Part shown: one piece after another, positions 1 through 8,203 of the stretch
How the letters are laid out: each line of letters opens with the position of its first letter
Numbering within the stretch: position 1 is the first letter of the stretch
From: Cellulomonas sp. Root485
GTDB lineage: Bacteria > Actinomycetota > Actinomycetes > Actinomycetales > Cellulomonadaceae
Direction: 5' to 3'
Assembly (NCBI RefSeq): GCF_001426705.1
Contig: NZ_LMFC01000002.1
Span: forward strand, 290,559-354,558
DNA: 64,000 bases
Notes under the pieces: generated by a model
Database searches by the model: none
What the model saw: the letters and a program-made list of their open reading frames with translations, nothing else
What the model was told of the DNA's origin: nothing
Program-made: the position numbers and the translations under genes

Positions 1-2
1 GC

Positions 3-632
3 TCCACGCATCTGTACCACGCGGTCGGTCTGATCCGCCGGCTGCTCGGCGCGGGCCGCGGCGAGGTCACCGTGCGGGCGACGATCGTCACCGCGCCGCT
101 GATGAGCCCGCTCGCGCGGGACGGCTGGACCGGCGCGACCGAGCCCGTCGACGCGTGGAACATCCTCGCGACGCTCGACTTCGGCGACGGCCGCAGCGCC
201 CTGTACGACTTCACCGACAACCAGTGGCACAACCCTCTGCGCACCAACCGGATCGTGATCCGCGGCTCGCACGGGGAGATCGTCGACGACACCGTGACGC
301 GCTGGGTGGACGACCGCACCGTGGTCAGCTCGCCGATCGTCCGGCGCGTGACCGGCCTGGAGCAGAACCTCGACGGGTTCGACCTGGAGCACCTCAGCCT
401 CGACGCCCGCGTGCTCTACCGGAACGCGTTCCAGGGTGCCCGGCTGGCCGACGACGACATCGCGGTCGCCGCGCTGCTCGACGCGACCGGCGCCTGGGTG
501 CGCGGCGACGGCCCGCCGCCGTACCCGCTGGCCGACGGCTGCCAGGACCACCTGCTGGGGTTGGCGATCGAGGAGGCCGGCCGCACGGGCGAGCCCGTCC
601 GCACGGCCCGGGAGGCCTGGGCGGACGCGTAG
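3..632 (+). CDS. Gfo/Idh/MocA family oxidoreductase, C-terminal part (5' truncated by window edge)
   Basis: The frame is open from base 3 with no start codon, so the N-terminal NAD(P)-binding Rossmann domain lies off the window. What remains (about 209 residues) looks like the C-terminal substrate-binding domain of Gfo/Idh/MocA dehydrogenases: a beta-sheet-type stretch (DFGDGRSALYDFTDNQWHN) followed by a strand pattern with RIVIRGSHGEI, typical of this domain. These enzymes oxidise or reduce sugars and related polyols with a nicotinamide cofactor; the substrate cannot be told from this part. It is followed 38 bp later by an F420 oxidoreductase on the same strand. Confidence 0.7.
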   Translation, partial: STHLYHAVGLIRRLLGAGRGEVTVRATIVTAPLMSPLARDGWTGATEPVDAWNILATLDFGDGRSALYDFTDNQWHNPLRTNRIVIRGSHGEIVDDTVTRWVDDRTVVSSPIVRRVTGLEQNLDGFDLEHLSLDARVLYRNAFQGARLADDDIAVAALLDATGAWVRGDGPPPYPLADGCQDHLLGLAIEEAGRTGEPVRTAREAWADA

Positions 633-670
633 CGGATGCGCCGTCGCGGGCGTGGTGCGACCGTCGGTCG

Positions 671-1657
671 GTGACACGTTTCGGCTACACGCTGATGACC
701 GAGCAGTCCGGACCGAAGGACCTGGTCCGCTACTCCATCGCCGCTGAGCGCCTCGGGTTCGACTTCGAGGTGTCCAGCGACCACTACTTCCCCTGGCTCG
801 ACGCGCAGGGTCATGCACCGCACGCCTGGACGCTGCTGGGCGCCGTCGCCCAGGCGACCGAGCGGGTGGAGCTCATGACCTACGTGACCTGCCCGACCCT
901 CCGGTACCACCCAGCCGTCGTCGCGCAGAAGGCCGCGACGCTCGGGGTGCTCTCCGACGGTCGGTTCCAGCTCAACGTCGGCGCAGGGGAGAACCTCAAC
1001 GAGCACGTGGTCGGTGAGCGCTGGCCCGCGGTGGGCGAGCGCCACGACATGCTCGAGGAGGCGATCGAGATCATCCGCGCGCTCCTCACCGGCGACCGCG
1101 TGAACTTCGCCGGCGACTTCTTCCAGGTGGACTCCGCGAAGATCTGGGACCTTCCCGACGAGCCGATCCAGATCGGGGCGGCGGTCTCCGGGCCGGACTC
1201 GATCCAGCGGTTCTCCCAGCTCGTCGACCACCTGGTGGCCGTCGAACCGGACGCCGACGCGATCCGCGCCTGGGACGACGCGCGCGGCCACGCCCTGCCG
1301 GAGTCGCGCAAGATCGGGCAGGTGCCGATCAGCTGGGACCCCGACCGGGACAAGGCCGTCGAACGGGCGCACGAGCAGTTCCGGTGGTTCGCCGGCGGCT
1401 GGAAGGTGAACGCCGACCTGCCGACCACGGAGGCGTTCGACGCCGCCAGCCAGTTCGTCCGGCCGTCCGACGTCGCCGAGCAGATCCCGTGCGGCCCGGA
1501 CCTGGACGCCGTCGTCGAGGCGGTCTCCGCGTACTGGGAGGCCGGGTTCACCGACATCGCGATCGTGCAGGTCGGCGACGAGCGCCAGGACGAGTTCCTG
1601 TCGACGGCGGCCGGACCCCTGCTCGAGAAGCTCCGCGCCGCAGCACCCACCGACTGA
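671..1657 (+). CDS. LLM-class F420-dependent oxidoreductase
   Basis: A 328-residue protein of the luciferase-like monooxygenase fold, of the subfamily related to F420-dependent glucose-6-phosphate dehydrogenase. It begins with the family's N-terminal strand (TRFGYTLMTEQSGP) and carries the SDHYFPW segment, the MTYVTCPTLRYHPAVVAQK strand and the LNVGAGENLNEH loop that lines the F420 site. F420 serves as hydride carrier in a cytoplasmic redox reaction; the substrate is unknown. The GTG at 671 is chosen because the family N-terminus starts there. The frame is open further upstream, but only in sequence overlapping the preceding gene; an in-frame ATG eight codons later is less likely. Confidence 0.85.
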   Translation: MTRFGYTLMTEQSGPKDLVRYSIAAERLGFDFEVSSDHYFPWLDAQGHAPHAWTLLGAVAQATERVELMTYVTCPTLRYHPAVVAQKAATLGVLSDGRFQLNVGAGENLNEHVVGERWPAVGERHDMLEEAIEIIRALLTGDRVNFAGDFFQVDSAKIWDLPDEPIQIGAAVSGPDSIQRFSQLVDHLVAVEPDADAIRAWDDARGHALPESRKIGQVPISWDPDRDKAVERAHEQFRWFAGGWKVNADLPTTEAFDAASQFVRPSDVAEQIPCGPDLDAVVEAVSAYWEAGFTDIAIVQVGDERQDEFLSTAAGPLLEKLRAAAPTD

Positions 1658-1760
1658 GGACCGGGCCGGAGGGCAGCGGAGGGTAGGGGTCGCGGAGCGG
1701 CACCTGCCCGCAGCGGAGCGCAGGCCCGGGCCGACCATGAGAACTGAGAGGAATCCGCAC

Positions 1761-2126
1761 ATGGCTGTCACCGCATTCGGCGACCTCCCCCTGGCCGACC
1801 GCGACCGGGCCTGGGACGGCGACGCCGCCGAGAAGCGCGTCCGCGCCTGGGCGAAGGCCGAAGACGAGCCCAACGAGAAGTACCGGGACGCGCACGTCTG
1901 GTACGACGCCGACGCCAAGGAGAACTTCACCGCGTACAAGCTGCTGATCGCGGACGTCATCGACGGACGTCTCCGGGCCGTGCCCCGCGGGGTGTTCGCG
2001 GCCGCGGCCGTCATGCAGGGCTCCCGCGGCGGCGTCGACGTCCCCGACAAGGACCGCGACCGCATCAAGAGCCACCTGGCGAAGTACTACAAGAAGCTCG
2101 ACGAGACCCCGCCCTGGGATCAGTAG
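1761..2126 (+). CDS. Orphan protein with the C-terminal domain of phage prohead-protease-type proteins
   Basis: A soluble 121-residue protein. The core, NFTAYKLLIADVIDGRL followed by RAVPRGVFAAAAVMQGSRGG and ending KYYKKLDETPPWD, is the pattern I know from the C-terminal domain fused to HK97-type prohead proteases and other capsid-associated proteins; actinobacteria also carry free-standing copies. No protease, portal, capsid or integrase gene is nearby, so this looks like a domesticated orphan. The ATG at 1761 has a GAGAGGA ribosome-binding site 8 nt upstream (1746-1752), better than an in-frame ATG at 1737. Charged residues (many K, D, E, R) make up a large fraction. Function unknown. Confidence 0.7.
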   Translation: MAVTAFGDLPLADRDRAWDGDAAEKRVRAWAKAEDEPNEKYRDAHVWYDADAKENFTAYKLLIADVIDGRLRAVPRGVFAAAAVMQGSRGGVDVPDKDRDRIKSHLAKYYKKLDETPPWDQ

Positions 2127-2127
2127 G

Positions 2128-2790
2128 TCACTGCCGCACGACGCCCGTCTCCACCGCCACGAGCGCCGCCTGCAGTCGCGACGTGCAGCCGAGCTTCGCC
2201 AGCACGCGCGTGACGTGCGTCTTCGTCGTCGCCTCGGTGATGTCGAGCGCACGCGCGATCTCCGCGTTCGACATCCCGGCACCGAGGCACGCGAGCACGT
2301 CGCGCTCGCGGGCGGTCAGGTCGTCGACGCCCGGCGCCGGGGTGGGGGTGGGGGCCGGTGCCTGCGCGGCGACGAGGTCGGCGAGCAGTCGACGGGTCAC
2401 CTCCGGGGCGAGCACGCCGTCCCCGGCGGCGACGCGGCGGACGGCGTCGACCAGCTCCGCGGCTCCGACGGTCTTGAGCAGGAAGCCGACGGCGCCGGCG
2501 GCGAGCACCCCGCGGACGTACTCGTCGAGGTCGAAGGTGGTCAGGGCGAGGACGTCCGCGAGTCCTTCGGCGACGATCGTGCGGGTCGCCTCGATGCCGT
2601 CCGTGCCGGGCATCCGGATGTCCATGAGCACCACGTCGGGCCGCAGCGCCCGGGCGTTCGCGACGGCGGCGGCTCCGTCGGCGGCCTCCCCGACGACGGT
2701 GATCCCGTCGGCGCCGTCGAGCATGAGCCGCAGCCCGGCGCGGATCGCGCCGTGGTCGTCGGCGACGAGGACCCGCACGTCGTCGGTCAT
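2128..2790 (-). CDS. NarL/FixJ-family response regulator
   Basis: 220 residues: an N-terminal receiver domain (VRVLVADDHGAIRAGL, phosphoacceptor Asp in DVVLMDIRMPGTDG, signature Lys in GFLLKTVG) and a C-terminal LuxR-type helix-turn-helix (LTARERDVLACLGAGMSNAEIA). An Ala/Pro/Thr-rich linker joins them. Its ATG overlaps the stop codon of the upstream histidine kinase (ATGA, 2787-2790), so the pair is translationally coupled; an alternative start 12 codons earlier would lie inside the kinase gene and is rejected. It probably acts as a phosphorylation-dependent transcription factor for an unidentified regulon. Confidence 0.93.
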   Translation of the reverse strand: MTDDVRVLVADDHGAIRAGLRLMLDGADGITVVGEAADGAAAVANARALRPDVVLMDIRMPGTDGIEATRTIVAEGLADVLALTTFDLDEYVRGVLAAGAVGFLLKTVGAAELVDAVRRVAAGDGVLAPEVTRRLLADLVAAQAPAPTPTPAPGVDDLTARERDVLACLGAGMSNAEIARALDITEATTKTHVTRVLAKLGCTSRLQAALVAVETGVVRQ

Positions 2791-3974
2791 GAGACGACCC
2801 GCGGCAGGGACGCGCGCACGACCCACCGGCCCTCGGACGGGCCCGCCACGAGCGTGCCGCCGAGCGCCTCCGCGCGCTCCCGCATGGTGAGGAGCCCGAT
2901 GGCGGTGCTCGGCGGCGGCGCTGCCGCCCGGCCCAGGGGGTTCGTCACGACGACCTCGACGCCGTCGCGTCCACCGACGGTGACCTCCACGGCCGCCCCG
3001 GGGGCGTGCCGGGCGGCGTTCGTCAGCGACTCCTGCACGATCCGGAAGGCGGCCTGGTCGGTCGCCGCCGGCAGGGGCGAGGGTGCGGCACCGACCACGA
3101 CGACCTCCTGTCCGGTCGACCGTGCGGCGGCGACGAGCGCGTCGAGCCGGGCGAGACCCGCGGGCGCGGTGACCGGGTCGGGCCGACCGCGCAGGACCAG
3201 GATCATCGACCGCATCTCCGCCAGGGCCTCGAGCGCTCCGGCGCGGACGGTCCGCAGGGTGTCCCGGTCACGCGAGGTGTCCGCCGACGCCAGGGTGGCC
3301 TCGGTGTGGATGGCCACGGCCGACAGGTGCCCGGCGACGACGTCGTGCAGGTCCCGGGCCATGCGCGCCCGCTCCTCGCGCACAGCGGACTCGCGGTCGA
3401 GCTCGGCGATCCGCATGGCGTCCGCCGCGACCGCCTGGGCCAGATCGGCGCGCTCCCGCTCCAGCTCGGCGAGCTCGGTGCGCTGCCGCACGTCGGACGC
3501 CCACCACAGCGGAGTCCCGTAGATCGCGACGGCCTGCAGGAACGTCACGATGGCGGCCCGCGGCTCGCTCCCGGTGGCCAGCATGAGGACCGGTCCGGCC
3601 ACGGCCACCACGGCGACCGTCCAGACGATCCGGCGCCGCGCGACGGGGGACGTGATGAGCGCGGCGGTGTACAGCGCGTCGAACAGCACGACGAAGATGA
3701 CGATGCCGCCGCCGAGGTACCCGTCGAGCGCCGCGAGCGCCGCGACCACGACGAGCGTCGCGACGGGGTGCCGCCGCTTGGCCAGGAGTGCGGTCGCCGC
3801 GCACCCGAGGATCAGCAGGTGCCACCAGACCGCGTACTCGCCGACCACGGTGCCGGCGAGCGCGCGCGGAGGTCGACCGGCCAGGCCGATCATCGCGAGC
3901 GCGACGCCGAGCACGACGAGAGTGCCGGCGACCGCGCGGTCGTCCTCCGTCCACGCGCGCAGGCGGCGTCCCAT
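2787..3974 (-). CDS. NarL-type sensor histidine kinase
   Basis: 395 residues with several N-terminal membrane segments, then a coiled-coil (AELERERADLAQAVAADA), a HisKA_3 dimerisation domain with the phosphoacceptor in RARMARDLHDVVAGHLSA, and a C-terminal HATPase domain (N-box QESLTNAARHAPGA, G-box IGLLTMRERAEALGG). It has no large extracellular domain, so the signal is probably sensed in or at the membrane. I chose the ATG at 3974 (MGRRLRAW); it has a weak -10-like TGGGAT 6 nt upstream. An in-frame start at 3992 is possible. The gene precedes and overlaps its response regulator. Confidence 0.9.
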   Translation of the reverse strand: MGRRLRAWTEDDRAVAGTLVVLGVALAMIGLAGRPPRALAGTVVGEYAVWWHLLILGCAATALLAKRRHPVATLVVVAALAALDGYLGGGIVIFVVLFDALYTAALITSPVARRRIVWTVAVVAVAGPVLMLATGSEPRAAIVTFLQAVAIYGTPLWWASDVRQRTELAELERERADLAQAVAADAMRIAELDRESAVREERARMARDLHDVVAGHLSAVAIHTEATLASADTSRDRDTLRTVRAGALEALAEMRSMILVLRGRPDPVTAPAGLARLDALVAAARSTGQEVVVVGAAPSPLPAATDQAAFRIVQESLTNAARHAPGAAVEVTVGGRDGVEVVVTNPLGRAAAPPPSTAIGLLTMRERAEALGGTLVAGPSEGRWVVRASLPRVVS

Positions 3975-4083
3975 CCGGCCATCCCAGCACACCGGTGCGG
4001 CCGGACCGTCGTCCGAAGGATGTACACGGGCATGATGCCGATGCCCGACGCGCTGCCACCGCGACCGCGGTCAGGGTGGACGC

Positions 4084-4665
4084 ATGATCGACGCCCTCCG
4101 GGAGAACCCCGTCGCCGCCCTCGTCGTTGCGTGCGAGATCGCGTTCTGGGTGTTCCTCGCCGCCGCCGTCGTGGCCCGCTACGCGCTGCACTGGCACCGG
4201 ACGTCCACGGTCCTGCTCCTGTGCGAGCCGCTGCTGGAGGTGGTCCTGCTCGTCGCGACGGTCGGGGACCTGCTGCGCGGCGCCGAGCCCACCTGGACCC
4301 ACGGCCTCGCGGCGCTGTACCTGGGCTTCACGGTCGGGTTCGGCAAGCTGACCGTGCACAAGGTCGACGCGTGGGTGGCGTTCCGGTTCGCCGGGGGGCC
4401 TGCTCCGGAGCCGCGACCGCGCGAGGGTGCGCCCGCGCGCAGCTACGAGTGGCGGCTGTGGGGGCGGGTGGTCGTCGCGTGGCTGGTGTCGTGCGGAGTG
4501 CTCGGCATCCTCATGCTGGTCGCGACCGCGCCCGACCAGCGCGAGGTGCTCGCCTCCTGGGCGGGCCGCGCGACGCTGGTGCTCGTCGGGTGGCTGGTGC
4601 TCGGCCCGCTCTGGTCGGAGGTGTCGACGCGGGCCAGGCAGCCGAGCGTCAGCGCTCGGTCGTGA
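4084..4665 (+). CDS. Hypothetical membrane protein
   Basis: A 193-residue protein with hydrophobic stretches at about residues 15-35, 42-62, 75-90, 124-148 and 163-180, so probably four or five membrane segments. Between the third and fourth lies a Pro/Arg-rich cytoplasmic loop (APEPRPREGAPARS). No catalytic or transport motif is recognised. A -10-like CAGGGT lies 6 nt before the ATG, compatible with a leaderless transcript. Its 3' end overlaps the convergent RsbW-like gene by 17 bp. Function unknown. Confidence 0.75.
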   Translation: MIDALRENPVAALVVACEIAFWVFLAAAVVARYALHWHRTSTVLLLCEPLLEVVLLVATVGDLLRGAEPTWTHGLAALYLGFTVGFGKLTVHKVDAWVAFRFAGGPAPEPRPREGAPARSYEWRLWGRVVVAWLVSCGVLGILMLVATAPDQREVLASWAGRATLVLVGWLVLGPLWSEVSTRARQPSVSARS

Positions 4666-5062
4666 AGCGGTCGAGCTCGCTGACGTCGTCGTGGCGGAGC
4701 TCGAACCAGACGGCCTTCGCCGCCTCGCCCTCCTCCTCGGAGGTGCCCCAGCTGCTGGCCAGCCGGTCCACGAACATCACGCCGCGGCCACCGAGGGCGG
4801 TCGGCGGGGGGTCGCGCACCACGGGGACGTCGCGGACGCCGTCGGTGACCTCGACGCGGGTCCGCTCCTCGTCGACGTGCACGCGCAGGACGACGGGCGG
4901 GTCGGCGTGGGCCACCGCGTTGGTGACCAGCTCGCTGACCAGGAGGACCAGCAGGTCGAGGCGCCCGTCGTCGATGCCGCTCTCCGAGAGCCGCTCCCGG
5001 GCCCAGTGCCGGGCGGGCGCGATCGCGGAGAGCGAGGGCGTCACGGCCGTCTCGGCATACAT
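4649..5062 (-). CDS. RsbW-like ATP-binding protein (anti-sigma factor type HATPase)
   Basis: 137 residues forming a stand-alone HATPase_c_2 domain of the RsbW/SpoIIAB type: N-box LLVSELVTNAVAHADPPVVL, a mid-domain VTDGVRDVP and a G-box GGRGVMFVDRLASSWG. These proteins usually bind and sometimes phosphorylate regulatory partners, sequestering alternative sigma factors. No sigma factor or anti-anti-sigma gene is adjacent, so the partner is encoded elsewhere. The ATG at 5062 has GGAAGG 6 nt upstream, which decides it against an in-frame ATG at 5131. It is divergent from the iron-block gene at 5203. Confidence 0.85.
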   Translation of the reverse strand: MYAETAVTPSLSAIAPARHWARERLSESGIDDGRLDLLVLLVSELVTNAVAHADPPVVLRVHVDEERTRVEVTDGVRDVPVVRDPPPTALGGRGVMFVDRLASSWGTSEEEGEAAKAVWFELRHDDVSELDRFTTER

Positions 5063-5202
5063 CGGCAGCCTTCCGGAGAGTGGGACGGGAACGACGACGG
5101 ACTTCCGTCGACCCCAGCCACGGTCATGCACATCTGATGATTCGGCAACCTGAACACCGCTCTGAAGTCAGTTTTGCCCCTGGCCGGCTGGGATCATGAG
5201 GC

Positions 5203-6291
5203 GTGCAGACCACACCGACCGCACGTCCGACCCCGTCGAGGAGCCAGGTCCGCCGGTGGCGGCAGTACCTCGCCGACGAGCGCGCGGAGGGTGCCGTCTA
5301 CCGCGACATCGCGTCCCGGCGCACCGGCGAGGAGCGCGAGATCCTGCTGGCGCTCGCCGACGCGGAGCGCCGGCACGAGCAGCACTGGCTGGACCTGCTG
5401 GGCGACGACGTCGGCAAGCCGCGCCTGGGTGACCTGCGCACGCGCATCCTCGGGGTGCTGGCCCGCCGGTTCGGGTCGGTGTTCGTCCTCGCGCTCGCAC
5501 AGCGGGCGGAGGCGCGGTCCGGGTACGACGACGACGCGGACGCGACACCGACGATGGCCGCCGACGAGGCGATCCACGAGGAGGTCGTCCGCGGCCTGGC
5601 CACGCGGGGCCGGAACCGGATCTCGGGCACGTTCCGCGCGGCGGTGTTCGGGGCGAACGACGGCCTGGTCAGCAACCTGGCGCTGGTGCTCGGCATCGGG
5701 GCGTCGGGTGCGGCGACGTCGGTCGTGCTGCTCACCGGCCTGGCCGGTCTGCTGGCCGGGGCGCTGTCGATGGGTGCGGGGGAGTACGTCTCGGTGCGGT
5801 CCCAGCGGGAGCTGCTCGAGGCGTCCCGGCCGGGGCTGGCCGCCCGGGCGGCTCTGCCGCACCTGGATGTCGACGCCAACGAGCTGGCGCTGGTCTACCG
5901 GGCCCGCGGGATGGAGCCGGACGAGGCGCAGGCGCGGGCCGACGAGGTCCTCGGGTCGCTGGGCGACCCGGACGCGCTGGCGCAGGAGCCCGTCGACGTC
6001 GACGAGCACGAGTCCGTCGGCACGGCCGTGGGCGCCGCGGCGGCGAGCTTCTGCTTCTTCGCGTCGGGGGCGGCCATCCCGGTGCTGCCGTACCTGCTGG
6101 GTGCCGAGGGCCTCACCGCTGTGGTGTGGGCGTCGGTGCTGGTGGGGCTCGCGCTGCTGGCCACGGGCGCGACCGTCGGGGTGCTGTCGGGGGCGTCGCC
6201 CGCGAAGCGCGCGCTGCGGCAGCTGGCGATCGGCTACGGCGCCGCGGGTGCGACGTACCTGCTCGGGCTGGCCTTCGGTGCGACCGTGTGA
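5203..6291 (+). CDS. Ferritin-like/VIT1 family iron-manganese transporter
   Basis: 362 residues in two parts. Residues ~15-130 are a rubrerythrin/ferritin-like helical domain with acidic and His ligands (EEREILLALADAERRHEQHW) and a later AADEAIHEEVV. Residues ~140-360 are a VIT1/CCC1 membrane domain: the FGANDGLVSNLALVLGIG signature, a GALSMGAGEYVSVRSQ segment, and four to five membrane helices. The family moves Fe2+ (or Mn2+) out of the cytosol; the fused ferritin-like part is thought to bind or oxidise iron. The start is GTG; a -10-like GATCAT sits 5 nt upstream and no Shine-Dalgarno is seen. Its place directly before an IdeR-boxed siderophore operon suggests iron homeostasis. Confidence 0.9.
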   Translation: MQTTPTARPTPSRSQVRRWRQYLADERAEGAVYRDIASRRTGEEREILLALADAERRHEQHWLDLLGDDVGKPRLGDLRTRILGVLARRFGSVFVLALAQRAEARSGYDDDADATPTMAADEAIHEEVVRGLATRGRNRISGTFRAAVFGANDGLVSNLALVLGIGASGAATSVVLLTGLAGLLAGALSMGAGEYVSVRSQRELLEASRPGLAARAALPHLDVDANELALVYRARGMEPDEAQARADEVLGSLGDPDALAQEPVDVDEHESVGTAVGAAAASFCFFASGAAIPVLPYLLGAEGLTAVVWASVLVGLALLATGATVGVLSGASPAKRALRQLAIGYGAAGATYLLGLAFGATV

Positions 6292-6307
6292 TGTTCGTCA
6301 TCTGAAC

Positions 6308-6324
6308 AAGGGTTGGCAACCCTT
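6308..6324. promoter_or_regulatory. 17-bp perfect palindrome upstream of the iron box
   Basis: AAGGGTT-GGC-AACCCTT is a perfect 7-bp inverted repeat with a 3-bp centre, 2 bp upstream of the IdeR-type box. It matches 11 of 17 central positions of the DtxR consensus, so it may be a second weaker IdeR site or another repressor's operator. It could also form a very short hairpin at the end of the preceding gene, but a 3-nt loop and 7-bp stem make a poor terminator. Confidence 0.45.
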
Positions 6325-6326
6325 AC

Positions 6327-6345
6327 TTAGTTAAGGCTAACCTCA
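6327..6345. promoter_or_regulatory. IdeR/DtxR iron box
   Basis: TTAGTTAAGGCTAACCTCA matches the DtxR/IdeR consensus TTAGGTTAGGCTAACCTAA at 16 of 19 positions. It ends 4 bp before the GTG of the siderophore ABC ATPase gene, so iron-loaded IdeR bound here would block a leaderless or near-leaderless promoter. This predicts derepression of the uptake operon when iron is scarce. The regulator gene is not in the window. Confidence 0.9.
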
Positions 6346-6349
6346 GCCG

Positions 6350-7177
6350 GTGACCTCCTCCGAGCGAGACGCCCTGTGCGGTGACGGCCTCACGCTGGCG
6401 TACCACGGCACTGTCGTCGTGACGTCGGCAGACCTGCGCCTCCAGCCCGGCCAGGTCACCGCGCTCATCGGCCCCAACGGCTCCGGCAAGTCGACGCTGC
6501 TGCGTGCGCTCGCGCGGCTGCACAGCCCCGAGTCCGGCACGGTCAGCCTCCCCGGCGTCCCCGACGCGCACGCCCTGTCCGCGAAGGACTTCGCCCGGCG
6601 CGTGACCCTGCTGTCGCAGTCGCGACCGACGCCGTCGGGGGTCAGCGTCCGGGACGTCGTCGGCTACGGCCGCCACCCGTACCGCGGCCGCTGGCGCCAG
6701 AACGACGCCGACGGCCCGCGCGCCATCGCCTGGGCGATGGAGGTCACCGGTGTCGGGTCGATGGCCGAGCGGGGTGTCGACGAGCTCTCCGGCGGCGAGC
6801 TGCAGCGCGTCTGGCTGGCCACCTGCCTCGCGCAGGACACCCGCGTCCTGCTGCTCGACGAGCCCACCACGTACCTCGACCTGCGCTACCAGGTCGAGAT
6901 CCTCGACCTGGTGCGTGACCTGGCCGACGACCACGGCGTGGCCGTCGGCGTCGTCCTGCACGACCTCGACCAGGCCGCCGCCGTCGCCGACCACGTGGTG
7001 CTGCTGCGCCGCGGCGAGGTCGTCGGCTCCGGCCGCCCGCACGAGGTGCTCACCGCCGACGCCCTGACCGAGACCTACGGCATCCGCATCGACGTGGAGC
7101 GCGACGAGACCACCGGCCGGGTCCACACCCGGCCCGTCGGCAAGCACACGCACCGCCAGCACCTGACCACCGTCTAG
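6350..7177 (+). CDS. Iron-siderophore ABC transporter, ATP-binding protein
   Basis: 275 residues of the FecE/FepC type. Walker A is GPNGSGKST (41-49), the ABC signature LSGGELQR starts near 146, and Walker B with its catalytic Glu is LLLDEPT near 167; the H-loop is in GVVLHDLDQAA. It energises the double-length permease encoded two genes downstream. The GTG start directly follows the iron box with no visible Shine-Dalgarno. First gene of a four-gene operon (gap to the next gene 34 bp). The C-terminal RVHTRPVGKHTHRQH is His-rich but short. Confidence 0.93.
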   Translation: MTSSERDALCGDGLTLAYHGTVVVTSADLRLQPGQVTALIGPNGSGKSTLLRALARLHSPESGTVSLPGVPDAHALSAKDFARRVTLLSQSRPTPSGVSVRDVVGYGRHPYRGRWRQNDADGPRAIAWAMEVTGVGSMAERGVDELSGGELQRVWLATCLAQDTRVLLLDEPTTYLDLRYQVEILDLVRDLADDHGVAVGVVLHDLDQAAAVADHVVLLRRGEVVGSGRPHEVLTADALTETYGIRIDVERDETTGRVHTRPVGKHTHRQHLTTV

Positions 7178-7211
7178 AAGCCCCTGCTCACCAACCTCTG
7201 AGGACACCCCT

Positions 7212-8195
7212 GTGCGCAAGACAGCCCTTCCCGCCCTGCTCGCCGGTGCAGCGTTCCTGCTTACCGCCTGCGGCACCACCGAGGACGCCGCCGACGCTCC
7301 GTCCGCGTCCCAGGCAGCCTCCGGCGAGACCATCACGATCGAGGACGACCGCGGCACCGTCGAGCTCGACGGCCCGGCCGTCAACGTCGTCTCGCTCGAG
7401 TGGGGACTGACGGAGAACCTGCTCACGCTCGGGGTCACGCCGGTCGGCGCCGCCGACGTCGCGGGCTACAACACGTGGGACACGGTCGTGCCGCTCGACG
7501 AGTCGACGCCCGACGTCGGGATGCGCGGCGAGCCGTCGCTGGACGCCATCTCCGCCCTCGAGCCCGACCTGGTGGTCACGACGACCGACCTGCCGGCCGA
7601 GGTCATCGAGCAGATCGAGGCGGAGTACCCCGTCATCGCCCTGCGCGGCTCGGACGCATCCGACCCGATCGCCAAGATGCGCACCACCCTCGAGATCCTC
7701 GGCGAGGCGACCGGCACGTCCGACGCCGCGGAGGCCGCGCTCGCGGACTTCGACGCCAAGGTCGCGGACGCCAAGACCGCGCTCGACGAGGCCGGTCTGA
7801 CCGGTGCCACCTACACGATGGCCGACGGCTGGATCTCCGACGGCGCCGTCTCCATCCGCATGTACACGCCCGGCTCGTTCCTCGGCGGCGTCGCCGGCGA
7901 GCTCGGTCTCCAGAACGCCTGGACCGGTGAGGGCGACCCCGACTACGGCCTCGCGCAGACCGACGTCGAGGGCCTGACGGGTCTCGGCGGGGACGTGCAC
8001 TTCCTCTACGTCGGCAACGACACCGACGGCGGCGACGCGTTCAAGGACGGCCTGACCGGCAACGCGATCTGGGAGCAGCTGCCCTTCGTCGTCGCGGGCC
8101 AGACCACGCGGCTGCCCGACGGCATCTGGATGTTCGGCGGACCGGAGTCCGCTGCCGCGTTCATCGACGCGACCGTCGCGGCCCTGACGGCCTGA
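7212..8195 (+). CDS. Iron-siderophore ABC transporter, substrate-binding lipoprotein
   Basis: 327 residues with a lipoprotein signal peptide; the lipobox LLTAC places the lipidated Cys at residue 20. The mature part is a FecB/FhuD-type periplasmic binding fold: VVSLEWGLTENLLTLGVTPVG, then the helical backbone. This is a class III binding protein anchored on the outer face of the membrane, capturing ferri-siderophore for the permease. GTG start with GAGGA 8 nt upstream. Second gene of the iron operon, 8 bp before the permease gene. The W/Y-containing loops (DGWISDG, NAWTGEGDPDYGLA) resemble family members binding catecholate or mixed siderophores, but the ligand is not determined. Confidence 0.92.
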   Translation: MRKTALPALLAGAAFLLTACGTTEDAADAPSASQAASGETITIEDDRGTVELDGPAVNVVSLEWGLTENLLTLGVTPVGAADVAGYNTWDTVVPLDESTPDVGMRGEPSLDAISALEPDLVVTTTDLPAEVIEQIEAEYPVIALRGSDASDPIAKMRTTLEILGEATGTSDAAEAALADFDAKVADAKTALDEAGLTGATYTMADGWISDGAVSIRMYTPGSFLGGVAGELGLQNAWTGEGDPDYGLAQTDVEGLTGLGGDVHFLYVGNDTDGGDAFKDGLTGNAIWEQLPFVVAGQTTRLPDGIWMFGGPESAAAFIDATVAALTA

Positions 8196-8203
8196 CGACC
8201 AGC

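Noticed and set aside
1737..1760. Upstream ATG for the phage-type orphan protein
   Set aside because: It would include the ribosome-binding site of the ATG at 1761 and adds residues without family similarity.
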